From Wolbachia endosymbiont of Cylisticus convexus (lineage in GTDB: Bacteria > Pseudomonadota > Alphaproteobacteria > Rickettsiales > Anaplasmataceae): DNA of 9,570 nt. This document shows positions 1 through 7,196 of the stretch, piece by piece; positions within the stretch are counted from its first letter, which is position 1; the number at the start of each line of letters is the position of its first letter. The position numbers and the translations under genes are program-made. The stretch lies in contig NZ_QPIP01000062.1 in the NCBI RefSeq assembly GCF_003344345.1, positions 1 through 9,570 of the forward strand, read 5' to 3'. The notes beneath the pieces were generated by a model. That model saw only the letters and a list, made by a program, of their open reading frames with translations. It had not been told where the DNA came from and ran no database searches.

Positions 1-111
1 GTAAATGATGTAACTTTGGATAAAAACATAGTAGAATTTAATGTAACTCCAACTGTAGAGAGCTACTCACAAGAGGTAAATAAAATTGTAATCTCGAAAA
101 TCGGTGCTTGA
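1..111 (+). CDS. C-terminal end of an unidentified protein (partial)
   Basis: Frame 1 of the plus strand is open from the first base of the window to a TGA at 109-111, giving 36 residues that end in VISKIGA. The composition (VNDVTLDKNIVEF, NVTPTVESY) is protein-like and the frame has no internal stop, so this is probably the tail of a gene that begins outside the window. It is too short to assign a family. It converges tail to tail with the repeat-protein gene on the other strand, with 46 bp between the stops. I see no convincing hairpin terminator in that gap. Confidence 0.5.
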   Translation, partial: VNDVTLDKNIVEFNVTPTVESYSQEVNKIVISKIGA

Positions 112-157
112 AGAAAGGTAATTTATAACCCTTGGCCTTGCCTAAAAATCTGTTATT

Positions 158-2125
158 TTAACCTAGAGCACTTGTACTTCTCCTATTTCCACTTGACTTG
201 CTATGCTGCACTGAGTGACTTGAGTTGATACTAGCGCCCTGATTTTCTGCATAACCTTCTCTACAGGAATTTGACGAAGAGTTTACTATATCGCCATACT
301 CTAAATCTTTTACTGCTTCCAATGCTGCTTCCTCAATTTTTTCAGATAAGCTAACTCTTTCAGAAGACTGACAAAGCTCTCTAGATCGTTCAAAATACCC
401 TTGTTTTATAGCTTGATTAACTGATAAACCTCCTAATAAGCAATTTTCCCCTATTTCTTCGTTACAGCTTTTCAATTTCTCTAACTTTTCTTGATCTCTT
501 ACTTCTATCCCTATGAGATTTTCATCCTCCTCATCAAGATATAATTCAACTTCTAACTCCCCCAAGCTGGTGTAGAAAGTTAACACTATACCGTCACTAC
601 CTGCAATGTCAGTGTAATTTCTGCTTTTTTCTTCAAATTCAACTATTACTTTACTTTCTCCTATCTCCAACTCGCAGACTTCTAATTCTAGATTTTCCAC
701 CTCCAATTCATTTGTAATTTTTACAACCTCAACAATACTACCTTGTGGATACTTTATATGAGAATATATATTATCTATGCTTATTTCTAACTCATCTTGA
801 ATTTGTTTGTTTTTGTTCACAATGCTTTCATACGCAGCACTTTTTAGCTGATCCATAATGTATTTACATTCACCAAAAAGACATTTATCAAACTCTTTCT
901 CTTCATCTTCATGAAACCCTTTACTACGAGGATTTATAAATCCCATAGTTGCATGTGATATCCTATCGTTATAGAAAAAATCTCGCTGCACTTTCCCGCC
1001 TTTTAATAGTAAATTTTTAACAATATCTTGTATAATACTCACACTTTCTTCATCTGTTGCTAGATCTTCACTATAATAAATAAATTTGCCAGAGGTTACT
1101 TCTGTAACCTCTTCAAGAACATCTAGCACTCTCCTAAGTATTAAATTCACTACAGTTGTTCCATTGTCGCCACAATATGAGTTCAACTTTATTCCCTTTT
1201 TAAGATAATTATTTACTACACATCTAATTTCTTCTAGAGCACCCCTTACCCAAATTTCTTCAGACTTTTGTGTAATTTCTTTTATTAGAACACCCCTTAG
1301 AGTATTACCTTCTCCATACTTTTGTGTAACTTCTTCTATTAGAGCATACTTTAAAGCATTCTTTGTCCAATCTTTTCCATACTTTCTTATAATTTCTTCT
1401 ATTAGAGCATCCTTTGTCCAATCTTTTCCATACTTTCTTGCAATTTCTTCTATTAGATCATCCTCTGTCCAATCTTTTCCATACTTTCTTATAATTTCTT
1501 CTATTAGATCATCCTTTGTCCAATCTTCTCCAGACCTTTGTATAATTTCTTCTATTAGATCATCCTCTGTCCAATCTTTTCCATACTTTCTTGCAATTTC
1601 TTCTATTAGATCATCCTTTATCCAATCTTCTCCATACTTTTGTATAATTTCTTCCATTAGAACATCCTCTGTCCAATCTTTTCCATACTTTCTTGCAATT
1701 TCTTCTATTAGATTATCCTTTGTCCAATCTTTTCCAGACTTTTGTATAACTTTTTCTATTAGATCATCCTTTAGAGCATTCTTTGTCCAATCTTCTCCAT
1801 ACTTTCTTATAATTTCTTCTATTAGATCATCCTTTGTCCAATCTTTTTTATACTTTTGTGTAATTTCTTCTTTAATTTCCTTATACTTTTGCTTACTTTT
1901 CTCCTGTCTATTTTCCATTTCCTTATAAAACTCTTCAACCAATAAACTCTCTTCATCAGTCAAAGGGTTATCTGAATCATAGCTTGAGTTCGAGTCTTCC
2001 CCTGAGTTTAAATTGCTTAGAGCAGTATTTGGCTGTGAATCCCGATACTCTGAAGAATAATAACTTTTTGAGCTAGTTTGTTCTGCGTATTCCACACATC
2101 GCTTGTTTTTTACCTCACTACTCAT
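158..2125 (-). CDS. Repeat-rich acidic protein with tandem 17-residue repeats, function unknown
   Basis: This encodes 655 residues of no recognised family. I chose the ATG at 2123-2125 because a GAGG ribosome binding site lies 8 bases upstream of it and a promoter lies just before that. The longer frame would begin with TTG at 2164, upstream of the -10 box. Residues 1-60 are Ser/Asp/Asn-rich and look disordered. Residues 60-95 are charged and helical. Residues 95 to about 272 hold about ten copies of a 17-residue unit with the consensus DWTKDDLIEEIIRKYGK; two copies carry a 4-residue insert (NALK-type) and the last two units are degenerate. Residues about 300-560 are non-repetitive, acidic and rich in Glu, Leu and Val. 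The C-terminal tail, about 610-655, is again Ser/Asn-rich. There is no signal peptide or membrane segment. The repeat resembles a short helical solenoid or coiled-coil unit, which suggests protein binding; this is inference. Its place beside cif and ankyrin genes suggests a host-interaction protein. Confidence 0.8.
   Translation of the reverse strand: MSSEVKNKRCVEYAEQTSSKSYYSSEYRDSQPNTALSNLNSGEDSNSSYDSDNPLTDEESLLVEEFYKEMENRQEKSKQKYKEIKEEITQKYKKDWTKDDLIEEIIRKYGEDWTKNALKDDLIEKVIQKSGKDWTKDNLIEEIARKYGKDWTEDVLMEEIIQKYGEDWIKDDLIEEIARKYGKDWTEDDLIEEIIQRSGEDWTKDDLIEEIIRKYGKDWTEDDLIEEIARKYGKDWTKDALIEEIIRKYGKDWTKNALKYALIEEVTQKYGEGNTLRGVLIKEITQKSEEIWVRGALEEIRCVVNNYLKKGIKLNSYCGDNGTTVVNLILRRVLDVLEEVTEVTSGKFIYYSEDLATDEESVSIIQDIVKNLLLKGGKVQRDFFYNDRISHATMGFINPRSKGFHEDEEKEFDKCLFGECKYIMDQLKSAAYESIVNKNKQIQDELEISIDNIYSHIKYPQGSIVEVVKITNELEVENLELEVCELEIGESKVIVEFEEKSRNYTDIAGSDGIVLTFYTSLGELEVELYLDEEDENLIGIEVRDQEKLEKLKSCNEEIGENCLLGGLSVNQAIKQGYFERSRELCQSSERVSLSEKIEEAALEAVKDLEYGDIVNSSSNSCREGYAENQGASINSSHSVQHSKSSGNRRSTSALG
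1310..1843 (-). repeat. 51-bp in-frame tandem repeat array
   Basis: About ten copies of a 51-bp unit lie inside the repeat-protein gene. On the plus strand each copy shows a CCAATCTTTTCCATACTTT-like core followed by an AATTTCTTCTATTAGATCATC-like part. Copies differ mainly in whether they encode RKYGK, QKYGE or QKSGK and IIRK or IARK. Two copies are 63 bp long because they carry a 12-bp insertion. All length changes seen are multiples of 3, so the frame is kept. Copy number probably varies between strains, as in other Wolbachia minisatellites. Confidence 0.85.
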
Positions 2126-2150
2126 AGCATGTACCTCATCTTTGATGTTT

Positions 2151-2178
2151 ATTGTAACATGCAAGCGAAAATTAACAA
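2151..2178 (-). promoter_or_regulatory. Sigma-70-type promoter of the repeat-protein gene
   Basis: Read on the minus strand, a -35 box TTGTTA (2178-2173) and a -10 box TACAAT (2156-2151) are separated by 16 bp. Transcription would start near 2144, leaving a leader of about 19 nt that contains the GAGG ribosome binding site of the ATG at 2125. This placement supports the shorter start. Confidence 0.5.
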
Positions 2179-2209
2179 GAAAAACATCCTGTCTACCAGC
2201 TTAATAGTT

Positions 2210-2642
2210 TCATCTACCCATTTCTGGTCCGTATAAGTTCTCCACGTTCACATTGTTCATGTTGCCATTGGGTTCTGCAGCTTGCAATAGAGCTTGGCTG
2301 TTATTAAGGTTAGCAAAATGCAAAGCAACATTTCCATTATTATCCTGTATACTAGTGTCTGCTCCGTTATCTAGTAGAACTTTTAGTGCATCTAAATGCA
2401 AAGGAGTCATCCCACTTAGATCCTGTGGTATCAGATAGAAGTGCAACTATACAGCTGTAATTCCCTAGAGCAGCATGATGTACAGGACTCCACTCACCAT
2501 CGCTCTCACTAATAGTTGCATAATTGTTATTATTATCTTCCGCACCAAAAAACTCATCATCATGCTGTTCTTCAGTAGCTAATCCACCAAATGGCTTTTT
2601 TGCACAAACCTGCTTACTCTCTAAGATATATTCTAACACCAT
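2210..2642 (-). pseudogene. Ankyrin-repeat protein gene, frameshifted
   Basis: Two overlapping minus-strand frames make one ankyrin protein when joined. The first starts at an ATG at 2642 behind a GAGGG motif and encodes an Asp/Asn-rich N-terminus. It is followed by an ankyrin helix pair (SPVHHAALGNYSCIVALLSD) and then runs out of homology. The second frame carries the next ankyrin repeat (GMTPLHLDALKVLLDNGADT, then IQDNNGNVALHFA) and ends at a TGA at 2210-2212. The summed length is not a multiple of three, so a one-base change has broken the frame, most likely near 2410-2440 where the ankyrin register jumps between frames. The joined product would be about 143 residues with two to three repeats, small for the family. 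Ankyrin proteins of Wolbachia are usually taken to be effectors or host-protein binders. Either fragment could still be translated, but the sequence looks like a decaying gene. Confidence 0.75.
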
Positions 2643-2909
2643 ATTCCCTCAATCTATAAATATATTATGCACAATAATTAGCATGAATAAAAGCTAATGC
2701 AAGCATAACTTTTCTAATTTTCGTGTTTTTTAGAGAGTTGTGTTCTCCTACTGTAACTTCATATGACTTTGAGCCTGCTATCTTCTTAATTAGCTATGCA
2801 ACAAGGCTGTTTCCGGACAACTTCGAAAATGTTAGGGCAAACTGCCATATACATTTTACCAGTACAATCTATTATACACTTAATTTGATATGTAAATTCT
2901 CAATAACCC
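2643..2909. other. Gene-free stretch with probable IS-end relic
   Basis: No gene is supported here. At 2677-2698 there is a short inverted repeat (ATTAGC / GCTAAT, 10-base loop). Around 2798-2823 the plus strand reads GCTATGCAACAAGGCTGTTTCC. Its reverse complement contains GCCTTGTTGCATAGC, which resembles the terminal sequence of several IS5/IS982-like elements. The minus strand before it has a short open stretch (YMAVCPNIFEVVRKQPCCIAN then stop) and the plus strand has a 84-codon open frame overlapping the end of cifB. I read this as remains of a transposable element rather than a live gene, with low certainty. No clear terminator for cifB is visible. Confidence 0.3.
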
Positions 2910-5108
2910 TCATCTGCCAGGAAGATCATCTGCAGAACTGTGTCCTAAGTTGTCCCTTATACGAAGAACATCCTTAACTGATATAAGAGTATCTGGCCTC
3001 TGCGCACGATCATTCCATATAGCGTACGATAAAACTACTGTGTCTCCATCGGTAATACGCTTATATCCTCTACATTGCAAATAACTATTTAACTGATTAT
3101 TTGCCTCTTGTTTTTTATCCTGTAGTTCGCCCGTGCCAGCAAACTTTAACTCTATCCCAATTGGATGAACACCACCTCCACTTTCTACAGACCGTAACAA
3201 CACCAAATCTATCTTCTCTCCTCCTCCCAACTGGAATTCTATAATTACCCTAGCAGGATTATTACAAGTATAAAACAATCCGTGCAACACAGAATGAAAC
3301 CCAACCTCTTGGGCGTTATTTCTATTCACTACCCACTTTAACGGAAATAGCACATTAGAAATTGCTTGAAATAATCCCTTGTGCCTATTCACATCTTGCC
3401 AACCGGTATTCATCATGACATTTGCAGTGTTGTGTACATTACTACCACCACCTACTGGTAAAAGCTCACCTTGAAAAGACTGATTGCCCTTATGCTGTAG
3501 ATAATCGGCAGGTGATTGAAATTGTGTCACATTAACGGCTAAACCAAGATCATCCTCAGCTCTTCTACTTGGATTCAATGTGCACACCACTTCATATACT
3601 CTAGCATCTGGCCAACGTGACAAGTCTAGGCCTTGTAGGGGAAATTGGTGAGCTAACGCGTGACGAATATCAAGCACAAAAACTCCTTCTTCTCCTGCCC
3701 ATAACGCTCGTAAAACCATAGTTAAGGCACGATCCCCAACATTTACTTGTGCTACTCCTCCATGTCGACCTCGCATCCTATCATCATCATGGTATTGAAA
3801 CAAGTACTTATCTACATATACCTCACTTCCATCTTCCAACTCAATTCTTCTTTTTGCAAACGCAGCACTTGCAAAAGTAAATCTAGTTGTGTAGGAAAAT
3901 ACTCTGCTGTTAGTACCTCTAGTGTCAGGCACAGCAGGCACACCAAAAGATGGATATAGTAAATAGTTTCTAACACTCTCTTGAATTTCGGCCATAGATC
4001 CATTAAACAGCCTTTCTACTAAAGAAGATTCTCTTTCCAAAAAGCTTTGAGTACTAAGCTGTAAACGTTCGTTGTTATCTAAATCAAAATTTAATCCTAC
4101 ACAAACAGCATCATCCGATGAGGTGTGGATGGATATAGATGAAACAGGACATCTTGTAACGTAATTTTCAGCCTGTGCCAACGCTCGATCAGCACATCTG
4201 TCTCTTGTTTGCCCTGCCTTGAGTTCAATTATAATAGGAACAGAATCTATCAATCGTTGTACACCACGTACAAGAAAAGTAATATCTGTATATCCACCCC
4301 CCACAAATAACTCAAGGTAAATACCAGCTGTATGACGATACCTAAAATTCATCAAAAATCCTGACAGAAAACCATGATAGTCTGACTCCTTGCCATTGAA
4401 ATCTAGTACCTGATTGTACCTATTGTAGAGATTAATTATGTACTGCAAAACATCATCAATAGTATCAACAACATCATCTGCATTATTACTTGCCAGATCT
4501 CCTAATAGACCTGACAGGAAACCTTGTTGTATACCAAAGGTCCTGGTGATCTCTTCAAAACCACCATCGCATGGAGATGCTGAATTTCCAGTAAATGCAT
4601 TTCCCTCACGAATTTTTACACATCTTATTTCTTCCTCTTCTCCTTGATTTTCTGCCCATGCAAATGTTTTATACTCTTCCCATGCAAACCGCCTAGCCCG
4701 TAATGCAACATTCTGCTGTTGTAAATTATTCTCTATCCACAATTTCTCTTGCTGACTAAATCTTGAACCAAAACTATTTTGTCTATCGGCAATAGTAAAA
4801 CATCTTACAATTCTGTAACCTCTTCTATCTCTGTCATTAGTTAATACAGCAACCTTTAAATTTCCTTTTCTAGGTCTACCTGGATCATTGTCAAAACGAA
4901 AATAAATTTTTTCATTATCTGCAACATCAGAATCAAACGCAGTAGCAAACATACCAAAAAAGAATGCAGGGAAAAAGCGACCCTTACCAACCGAGTGCAA
5001 GAAAGATGGACATTGATCCAAGAAAGACTCAAACCTTTCTGTAAACTCCCGACAATTTCCATCTAACAAATTTCTAATGAATCCGATATTTTCACCATTG
5101 TTATGCAT
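2910..5108 (-). CDS. cifB: Cytoplasmic incompatibility factor CifB, dual-nuclease (CinB) class
   Basis: This 732-residue protein is the sperm-modifying partner of the cif pair. Similarity to wMel/wPip CifB is clear in the N-terminal part (FESFLDQCPSFLHSVGKGRF, NLKVAV, YFRFDN), which contacts CifA. Two PD-(D/E)XK nuclease domains follow. The first is at about 240-320, with D275, the E295-L-K297 motif and Q312xxxY316. The second is at about 600-680, with D634, the E653-L-K655 motif and Q672xxxY676. Both metal-binding and catalytic sets are intact, unlike type I CifB (CidB), where they are degenerate. The protein ends just after the second nuclease and lacks the Ulp1 deubiquitylase domain. This places it with the nuclease-only CinB forms (types II-IV; I cannot separate these reliably). 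The start ATG has a GAGG box 6 bases upstream that overlaps the stop codon of cifA, so translation is probably coupled. The expected activity is DNA damage in the paternal genome. No frame breaks are seen. Confidence 0.93.
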   Translation of the reverse strand: MHNNGENIGFIRNLLDGNCREFTERFESFLDQCPSFLHSVGKGRFFPAFFFGMFATAFDSDVADNEKIYFRFDNDPGRPRKGNLKVAVLTNDRDRRGYRIVRCFTIADRQNSFGSRFSQQEKLWIENNLQQQNVALRARRFAWEEYKTFAWAENQGEEEEIRCVKIREGNAFTGNSASPCDGGFEEITRTFGIQQGFLSGLLGDLASNNADDVVDTIDDVLQYIINLYNRYNQVLDFNGKESDYHGFLSGFLMNFRYRHTAGIYLELFVGGGYTDITFLVRGVQRLIDSVPIIIELKAGQTRDRCADRALAQAENYVTRCPVSSISIHTSSDDAVCVGLNFDLDNNERLQLSTQSFLERESSLVERLFNGSMAEIQESVRNYLLYPSFGVPAVPDTRGTNSRVFSYTTRFTFASAAFAKRRIELEDGSEVYVDKYLFQYHDDDRMRGRHGGVAQVNVGDRALTMVLRALWAGEEGVFVLDIRHALAHQFPLQGLDLSRWPDARVYEVVCTLNPSRRAEDDLGLAVNVTQFQSPADYLQHKGNQSFQGELLPVGGGSNVHNTANVMMNTGWQDVNRHKGLFQAISNVLFPLKWVVNRNNAQEVGFHSVLHGLFYTCNNPARVIIEFQLGGGEKIDLVLLRSVESGGGVHPIGIELKFAGTGELQDKKQEANNQLNSYLQCRGYKRITDGDTVVLSYAIWNDRAQRPDTLISVKDVLRIRDNLGHSSADDLPGR

Positions 5109-5112
5109 AAAA

Positions 5113-5120
5113 CACCTCTA
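5113..5120 (-). promoter_or_regulatory. cifB ribosome binding site overlapping the cifA stop
   Basis: On the minus strand the cifA stop and the cifB ribosome binding site share bases (TAGAGGTG). The cifB ATG follows after TTTT. The intergenic gap is only 9 bp, so ribosomes ending cifA can restart on cifB. Confidence 0.75.
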
Positions 5121-6473
5121 CTTACTATGACCAGACGAACCACTAATACCAGGGGCTTCTAACATGGACTGCGGATCACCAAAGCCACTGTGGGGAATAG
5201 GTACCTTATCTAACTCAGAAAACAATCCTTCTGCCAGCTTACCATAATCAACACCACTCTTCATACCAGTTCTACCAACTGTTTTTAGGTTGCTAATTAA
5301 ATAATTTTTAAAACTCACAAAATCCTCCTGTGTACAATACTTTTTTGCAAACTGTAAAATCTCTAACACCTCGTCTTTTTTTCCAGTATCACCTGAAGCA
5401 CGACCGCGCTCCCAATCTACAATTAATCCGGCAAGCATGCGTTTGATTGGGACTCTACCATTCGAAAAAACAGCAGCCTTTTTATGCTCATTAAAGCGAT
5501 TGCACCTCCAAATATCCATAGTAATTGATCTAGCTTGGGCACTTAACTCAGGATTTTCCAATATCACATTTGAAAACGAGGAAAGGAGGAGTCCATAATC
5601 ATGATGTGAAAGTATTTTGTCTGCAGGTACTGAAACTTCTTCATAGCACCAGCGCTTCATTATATCTTGAACTGTATCAAGAAAACTCCAACGTATCAAA
5701 CCATTAAGAAGTGAATATACTCCTTGATCTTTTTCTAACAACTTAAGCAACAGCTCATGTTTTGCTGGATCATCCATTTTATACAGGCAAAAATCTAAAA
5801 CGGTAGCACGATTGTAGTTACATTGAACAGTGGACAAGGTAATAACCGCATTAATAATTTCCTCTTCTCTTTCTTGCTCGTTTAAGCGGTTATAGAAATA
5901 TTCCACTCCCTCGCTCCATTTAAGATCTACAGCTTCTCGGAATCCATCTATATCACTGTATTCTTTTAATTTTAATTCTTCAGATTCTCTATCAATCCAA
6001 AAACTAGATACAGGATCATAATTTTCCATAGAGTCTAACAGATCACTTCTTATATACTTATCGTTGCTGGCCGCAGGTCCACCATCATCATCTACTGCAT
6101 CAGGAGAAAACCTGCTCTTGTGAAGGTCGAACTTTTCCTGAAAAAGGTCTTTAATTTTTTCTTTCACGCAATATCTACATGCCATTTTATATCTAGAAAA
6201 CGGATTTTCTATCCCATTTATGCTTTCTTCAGTTAGCCTTTGTCCTAGGCTAGTGTTATTCAACTTTGCACCCGACCAACAACTCTCATCGCGAAACATG
6301 TTGTATAAGAATTGTAGCTTATCACCTTCGAGAGATTTCACTTGCCTAATATAGGTCTTCACCCATCTTTCAATAGCTAAACGCCTTTCAGCAGCAATTT
6401 GGGAATCTGTATGTTCAATAACACTTTGTAACTTATTAAGTACTGCAGCATGACGTTCTGTTATTCTTGGCAT
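5118..6473 (-). CDS. cifA: Cytoplasmic incompatibility factor CifA (CinA), rescue factor
   Basis: CifA is needed with CifB to induce cytoplasmic incompatibility and acts alone as the rescue factor in eggs, binding its own CifB. The 451-residue sequence matches wMel CifA along its length: the MPRITERH start, the LAIERWVKTYI helix, the FRDESCW motif (C65-W66), the RYKMACRYC motif (C99, C102), FWIDRESEELK, KWSEGVEYFYN, the PELSAQARSITMDIW stretch, GVDYGKLAEGLF, and a flexible GDPQSMLEAPGISG tail. The fold is known to be an all-helical, armadillo-like repeat. An upstream ATG at 6485 would add four residues (MESA). I prefer the ATG at 6473 because GGAGAG lies 4 bases before it and it matches the start of the wMel protein. 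It is the first gene of a two-gene operon with cifB. It is slightly shorter than wMel CifA (about 474 residues, from memory). Confidence 0.94.
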   Translation of the reverse strand: MPRITERHAAVLNKLQSVIEHTDSQIAAERRLAIERWVKTYIRQVKSLEGDKLQFLYNMFRDESCWSGAKLNNTSLGQRLTEESINGIENPFSRYKMACRYCVKEKIKDLFQEKFDLHKSRFSPDAVDDDGGPAASNDKYIRSDLLDSMENYDPVSSFWIDRESEELKLKEYSDIDGFREAVDLKWSEGVEYFYNRLNEQEREEEIINAVITLSTVQCNYNRATVLDFCLYKMDDPAKHELLLKLLEKDQGVYSLLNGLIRWSFLDTVQDIMKRWCYEEVSVPADKILSHHDYGLLLSSFSNVILENPELSAQARSITMDIWRCNRFNEHKKAAVFSNGRVPIKRMLAGLIVDWERGRASGDTGKKDEVLEILQFAKKYCTQEDFVSFKNYLISNLKTVGRTGMKSGVDYGKLAEGLFSELDKVPIPHSGFGDPQSMLEAPGISGSSGHSK

Positions 6474-6477
6474 TGCA

Positions 6478-6483
6478 CTCTCC
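6478..6483 (-). promoter_or_regulatory. Ribosome binding site deciding the cifA start
   Basis: GGAGAG on the minus strand sits 4 bases before the ATG at 6473-6471 and inside the first codons of the longer frame. No comparable motif precedes the ATG at 6485, where the upstream sequence is only A/T. Confidence 0.6.
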
Positions 6484-6502
6484 ATATAAAAATATTTATG
6501 GG

Positions 6503-6531
6503 ATTATGTAAAAGTTAGAATTAAATAACAA
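6503..6531 (-). promoter_or_regulatory. Promoter of the cifA-cifB (nuclease) operon
   Basis: On the minus strand a -35 box TTGTTA (6531-6526) and a -10 box CATAAT (6508-6503) are spaced by exactly 17 bp. Transcription would begin near 6496, giving a leader of about 23 nt before the preferred ATG. The -10 box differs from the sigma-70 consensus at one base and the -35 box at two. Confidence 0.5.
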
Positions 6532-6861
6532 CCTAAAATTACTGAGGATAAAAAAAACTTCATGGAAAACATTTTCTATATTGAACAGATATAAAAATTC
6601 TATTGGAATTTACAGGAAATACCATACTCCTCAGCGTCATAAAAATTTTAAATGTTTACTTTGTTTAAAAAGAAAATAGATCGTATATTTGTGAGAACAA
6701 GCCAAGTAAAAATAGGGTTGTGAAAATGGAATTTTGAAATCTTTGCAACAAAATTAGGCAAAACAGTTCGTACGTAGATTTAGTGAAAGTGAGCCAATAT
6801 AGCTGATTTTAGCGTATAGTAAAATTATTATAAATAAAAGTTCGAATGTATCACGTGGTAG

Positions 6862-6921
6862 ACCATTCCATCCCAAAACGAAAGATTCTCACCGCCCTTG
6901 GTTTTGAGCGCTGGAAATGGT
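6862..6921. other. Imperfect hairpin in the divergent intergenic region
   Basis: ACCATTCC (6862-6869) pairs with GGAAATGGT (6913-6921) with one bulged A, and CAAAAC (6874-6879) pairs with GTTTTG (6901-6906). A small asymmetric internal loop separates the two stems and the apical loop is 21 bases. There is no T-run right after it, so it is not a standard terminator. It could be part of a small RNA, an operator, or an old element end. Confidence 0.3.
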
Positions 6922-7065
6922 TGTATTATTTAAGTTATTAATGAAATATATTGCTAGATTAATATTAGTTTATTTTAGAATTAAGGTAGATTTATAAAAA
7001 ACAGAATTTAAAAAAGACCTTATATTAAGCCTATTAAGAGCCTTTTTTAAAAATTACTTCAGATT

Positions 7066-7116
7066 AAAAAATTTTTTCAAATTAGGGGTTGACAAAATTT
7101 AGAGATAGGATATCTT
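7066..7116 (+). promoter_or_regulatory. Promoter of the second cifA, with A/T tract upstream
   Basis: A consensus -35 box TTGACA (7089-7094) is followed after 16 bp by a -10 box TATCTT (7111-7116, four of six consensus bases). An A6T6 tract at 7066-7077 lies where an UP element would sit, about 45-57 bases before the expected start near 7123. The leader would be about 75 nt. Confidence 0.5.
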
Positions 7117-7196
7117 GCCTAAAATGGTATTAGACTACTATGGTGTATGCTTAAGTGTACTAGTTTCCATGTTTTTCCATTCATAGAGGGGTGATT

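Larger units (their letters stand above)
6486..7080. other. Divergent intergenic region between two cif loci
   Basis: No gene is supported in this very AT-rich stretch. It carries the promoter of the minus-strand cif operon at its left end. It also holds a less AT-rich island at about 6840-6925 with a CACGTG palindrome (6852-6857) and an imperfect hairpin (6862-6921). An A-run/T-run pair (AAAAAAG at 7010-7016, CTTTTTT at 7042-7048) could form a weak bidirectional terminator or simply be AT-rich chance. Short minus-strand frames in 6600-6930 look protein-like (for example FPALKTKGGENLSFWDGMVY) but are broken by stops and have no starts, so they may be remains of an older element. Confidence 0.5.

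Noticed and set aside
1310..1843. CRISPR array in the repeat region
   Set aside because: The repeats are contiguous, in frame and code for a protein; there are no unique spacers.
2126..2164. TTG start at 2164 extending the repeat protein by 13 residues
   Set aside because: The -10 box of the likely promoter lies at 2151-2156, inside this extension, and the ATG at 2125 has a well-placed GAGG.
2253..2438. Plus-strand open frame opposite the ankyrin relic
   Set aside because: It is a shadow of the ankyrin coding strand with no start signal and no recognisable domain.
2723..2977. Plus-strand open frame of 84 codons
   Set aside because: It overlaps the end of cifB, has no ribosome binding site and looks like debris of an IS end rather than a gene.
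2910..3100. Ulp1 deubiquitylase domain at the C-terminus of the first CifB
   Set aside because: The protein ends directly after the second nuclease domain; no His-Asp-Cys protease motifs are present.
3747..3959. Open frames inside cifB (3747-3959 plus, 3812-4003 minus, 4438-4647 plus, 4856-5062 minus)
   Set aside because: All lie within the continuous cifB frame, have low-complexity composition and no start signals.
6840..6925. tRNA gene, suggested by a TTCGAAT T-loop-like motif
   Set aside because: No acceptor stem, anticodon arm or D arm can be placed around it.
7010..7048. Bidirectional terminator from the A-run and T-run pair
   Set aside because: The stem is only A/T pairs plus one G-C and the interior does not pair well. 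It is also upstream of the second cifA promoter, where no transcript needs to end.
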